NCBI GenBank assembly: GCA_964390645.1
Contig: CAYMLL010000036.1
Span: 1-35,123 of the forward strand
Direction: 5' to 3'
DNA length: 35,123 nucleotides
Origin: CAYMLL01 sp964390645
GTDB taxonomy: Bacteria; Planctomycetota; UBA8108
The position numbers were made by a program, and so were the translations under genes. Shown piece after piece: positions 34,167-35,123 of the stretch (the first letter of the stretch is position 1; the number at the start of each line of letters is the position of its first letter). Below the pieces are notes generated by a model that did not search any database, had not been told where the DNA came from, and saw nothing but the letters and a program-made list of their open reading frames with translations.

Positions 34167-35096
34167 ATGGCACGCTCCATCGTGACTCTCGTCGTCGCCT
34201 TCGCACTGCTGCCCGTGACGGAGGCCTCCGGGGATAATCGGATCCGCGTCGTCGTCTGGGACTCGCAGCAACCGGCGCAGAAGAAGGTCTACAAGCGCTT
34301 CCTCGGCAACCGCATCGCGGAGCACCTGAGGAAGTCGTCCGACCTCGAGGTGCGGTCGGTGAAGCTGGACGACCCCGGGAAGGGACTGTCGGACGACATC
34401 CTCGACAGCGCGGACGTCCTGATCATGTGGGTCCACGGGCGCAAAGGGGAGCTCTCTCCGGAGCTCGGCAAGCGTGTTCTCGCGCGTGTTCTCGACGGCA
34501 GGCTGGGCTACGCGGCTCTGCACTCTGCGCACTGGGCGTCGCCGTTCATGGAAGCGATGAACTGGCGCACCCGCGAGAACGCCAGGAGGCTCTTCCCGTC
34601 GGGGAGCGGGGAGAAGGTCGAGCTCGTCGACATACCGCCGCCACGGCGCTTCGACACCCCGAAAAAGAGCTCGCTGCCGACGCCGCGAATCTACCCGCGC
34701 AAGTTCCCGGGCGGCAGGACGCGCGTCGAGGTCGTGCTCCCGAACTGCTGCTTCCCGGGCTACCGTCCGGACGGCAAGCCGAGCTTCCTCAACTGCGTCA
34801 GGCCCGACCATCCGATCGCGCGCGGCGTGCCGCGCGAGTTCCGTCTGCCGAATACCGAGATGTACAACGAGCCCTTTCACGTGCCGGACCCGGACGAGGT
34901 CGTCTTCGAGGAGCGCTGGCCGACGGGCGAATGGTTCCGCAGCGCGGCGGTCTGGAACATCGGCAAGGGCAGGGTCTTCTACTTCCGGCCCGGCCACGAG
35001 ACCTTCGGCGTCTTTCACGAGGCGCCAGCGTTGAAGATCATCGAGAACGCCGCGCGCTATCTCGGAAAAGGCGTGCGAGAGAAGTCGTCGAGGTAG
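34167..35096 (+). CDS. Secreted ThuA-like domain protein
   Basis: This 309-residue protein has a signal peptide (1 to about 21, ending EASG) and a ThuA/class I glutamine-amidotransferase-like fold: RIRVVVWDSQQP (about 25-36), DSADVLIMWVHGRKGELSPELGKRV (split at about 80-104), YAALHSAHWASPF (about 115-127), then CVRPDHPIARGVPREF, EMYNEPFHVPDPDEVVFE and GKGRVFYFRPGHETFGVFHE. The catalytic Cys of true amidotransferases is not at its usual place; ThuA proteins typically act in sugar catabolism (trehalose utilisation, 3-keto sugar processing). AAGAGG lies 7 bases before ATG 34167. It is divergent from the Gfo/Idh/MocA gene, a partner it often accompanies in planctomycetes, so a shared sugar pathway is plausible. 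Its fold relates it to the region at about 665-880 of the CotH-type protein. Confidence 0.9.
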   Translation: MARSIVTLVVAFALLPVTEASGDNRIRVVVWDSQQPAQKKVYKRFLGNRIAEHLRKSSDLEVRSVKLDDPGKGLSDDILDSADVLIMWVHGRKGELSPELGKRVLARVLDGRLGYAALHSAHWASPFMEAMNWRTRENARRLFPSGSGEKVELVDIPPPRRFDTPKKSSLPTPRIYPRKFPGGRTRVEVVLPNCCFPGYRPDGKPSFLNCVRPDHPIARGVPREFRLPNTEMYNEPFHVPDPDEVVFEERWPTGEWFRSAAVWNIGKGRVFYFRPGHETFGVFHEAPALKIIENAARYLGKGVREKSSR

Positions 35097-35102
35097 TTCC
35101 GA

Positions 35103-35123
35103 TCACACCACGTCACACCACGT
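35103..35123. repeat. Start of a 10-base tandem repeat at the window edge
   Basis: TCACACCACG occurs twice in exact tandem (35103-35112, 35113-35122) and the next base, T, would begin a third copy. The window ends there, so the length of the array is unknown. Confidence 0.5.

Overview
The window is GC-rich DNA packed with genes on both strands and reads as a chromosomal segment of a planctomycete or a close PVC-superphylum relative. The evidence is a PVC-type membrane-bound-dehydrogenase domain joined to HEAT repeats and a CxxCH haem domain, a Tat-exported Gfo/Idh/MocA oxidoreductase, a ThuA-like protein, several very large secreted proteins with FG-GAP/VCBS repeats, and three exported proteins ending in dockerin-type EF-hand tails. 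The taxonomic call is an inference. I see no rRNA, tRNA, CRISPR array, insertion sequence or phage gene.

Layout. 1-2773 (minus): a translationally coupled operon of an unknown protein, a lipoprotein and an RND/MMPL-type exporter cut by the left edge. 3366-6812 (plus): a large protein of unknown function. 6974-9028 (plus): a hybrid sensor kinase with a degenerate ATP-binding site. 9025-13143 (minus): a two-gene unit of a 1158-residue BrxC/PglY/DUF6079-like P-loop ATPase and a VTT/DedA-type membrane protein, with a TPR protein (13267-14148) divergent from it. 14218-16938: class II DAHP synthase (minus) and phosphoserine aminotransferase (plus), divergently transcribed amino-acid housekeeping genes. 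17169-24350 (plus): a 1742-residue fusion of deacetylase, FG-GAP, PVC dehydrogenase, HEAT and cytochrome, then a PQQ-type sugar dehydrogenase with a dockerin-like tail. 24717-25895 (minus): a small secreted dockerin-tailed protein. 26325-27296 (minus): a threonine/serine dehydratase. 27499-30396 (plus): a secreted lamin-tail/CotH-kinase/dockerin protein. 30452-33987 (minus): a Gfo/Idh/MocA oxidoreductase and a VCBS/alpha-beta hydrolase fusion, probably one operon. 34167-35096 (plus): a ThuA-like protein.

How the genes fit together. The right half (17-35 kb) looks like a secreted carbohydrate and ester processing neighbourhood: deacetylase, sugar dehydrogenases, esterase-like hydrolase, oxidoreductase and ThuA-like proteins, all with export signals. 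The most unusual item in the left half is the stand-alone BrxC-like ATPase coupled to a membrane protein, with none of the other BREX or Pgl genes nearby.

Promoter-like pairs recur with 17-base spacers and -10 boxes such as TAGGCT, TATGCT and TAGGAT. In several cases the start codon lies within about 8-15 bases of the -10 box, which suggests leaderless or near-leaderless transcripts. Product calls come from reading motifs without database searches, so remote assignments are marked as such.
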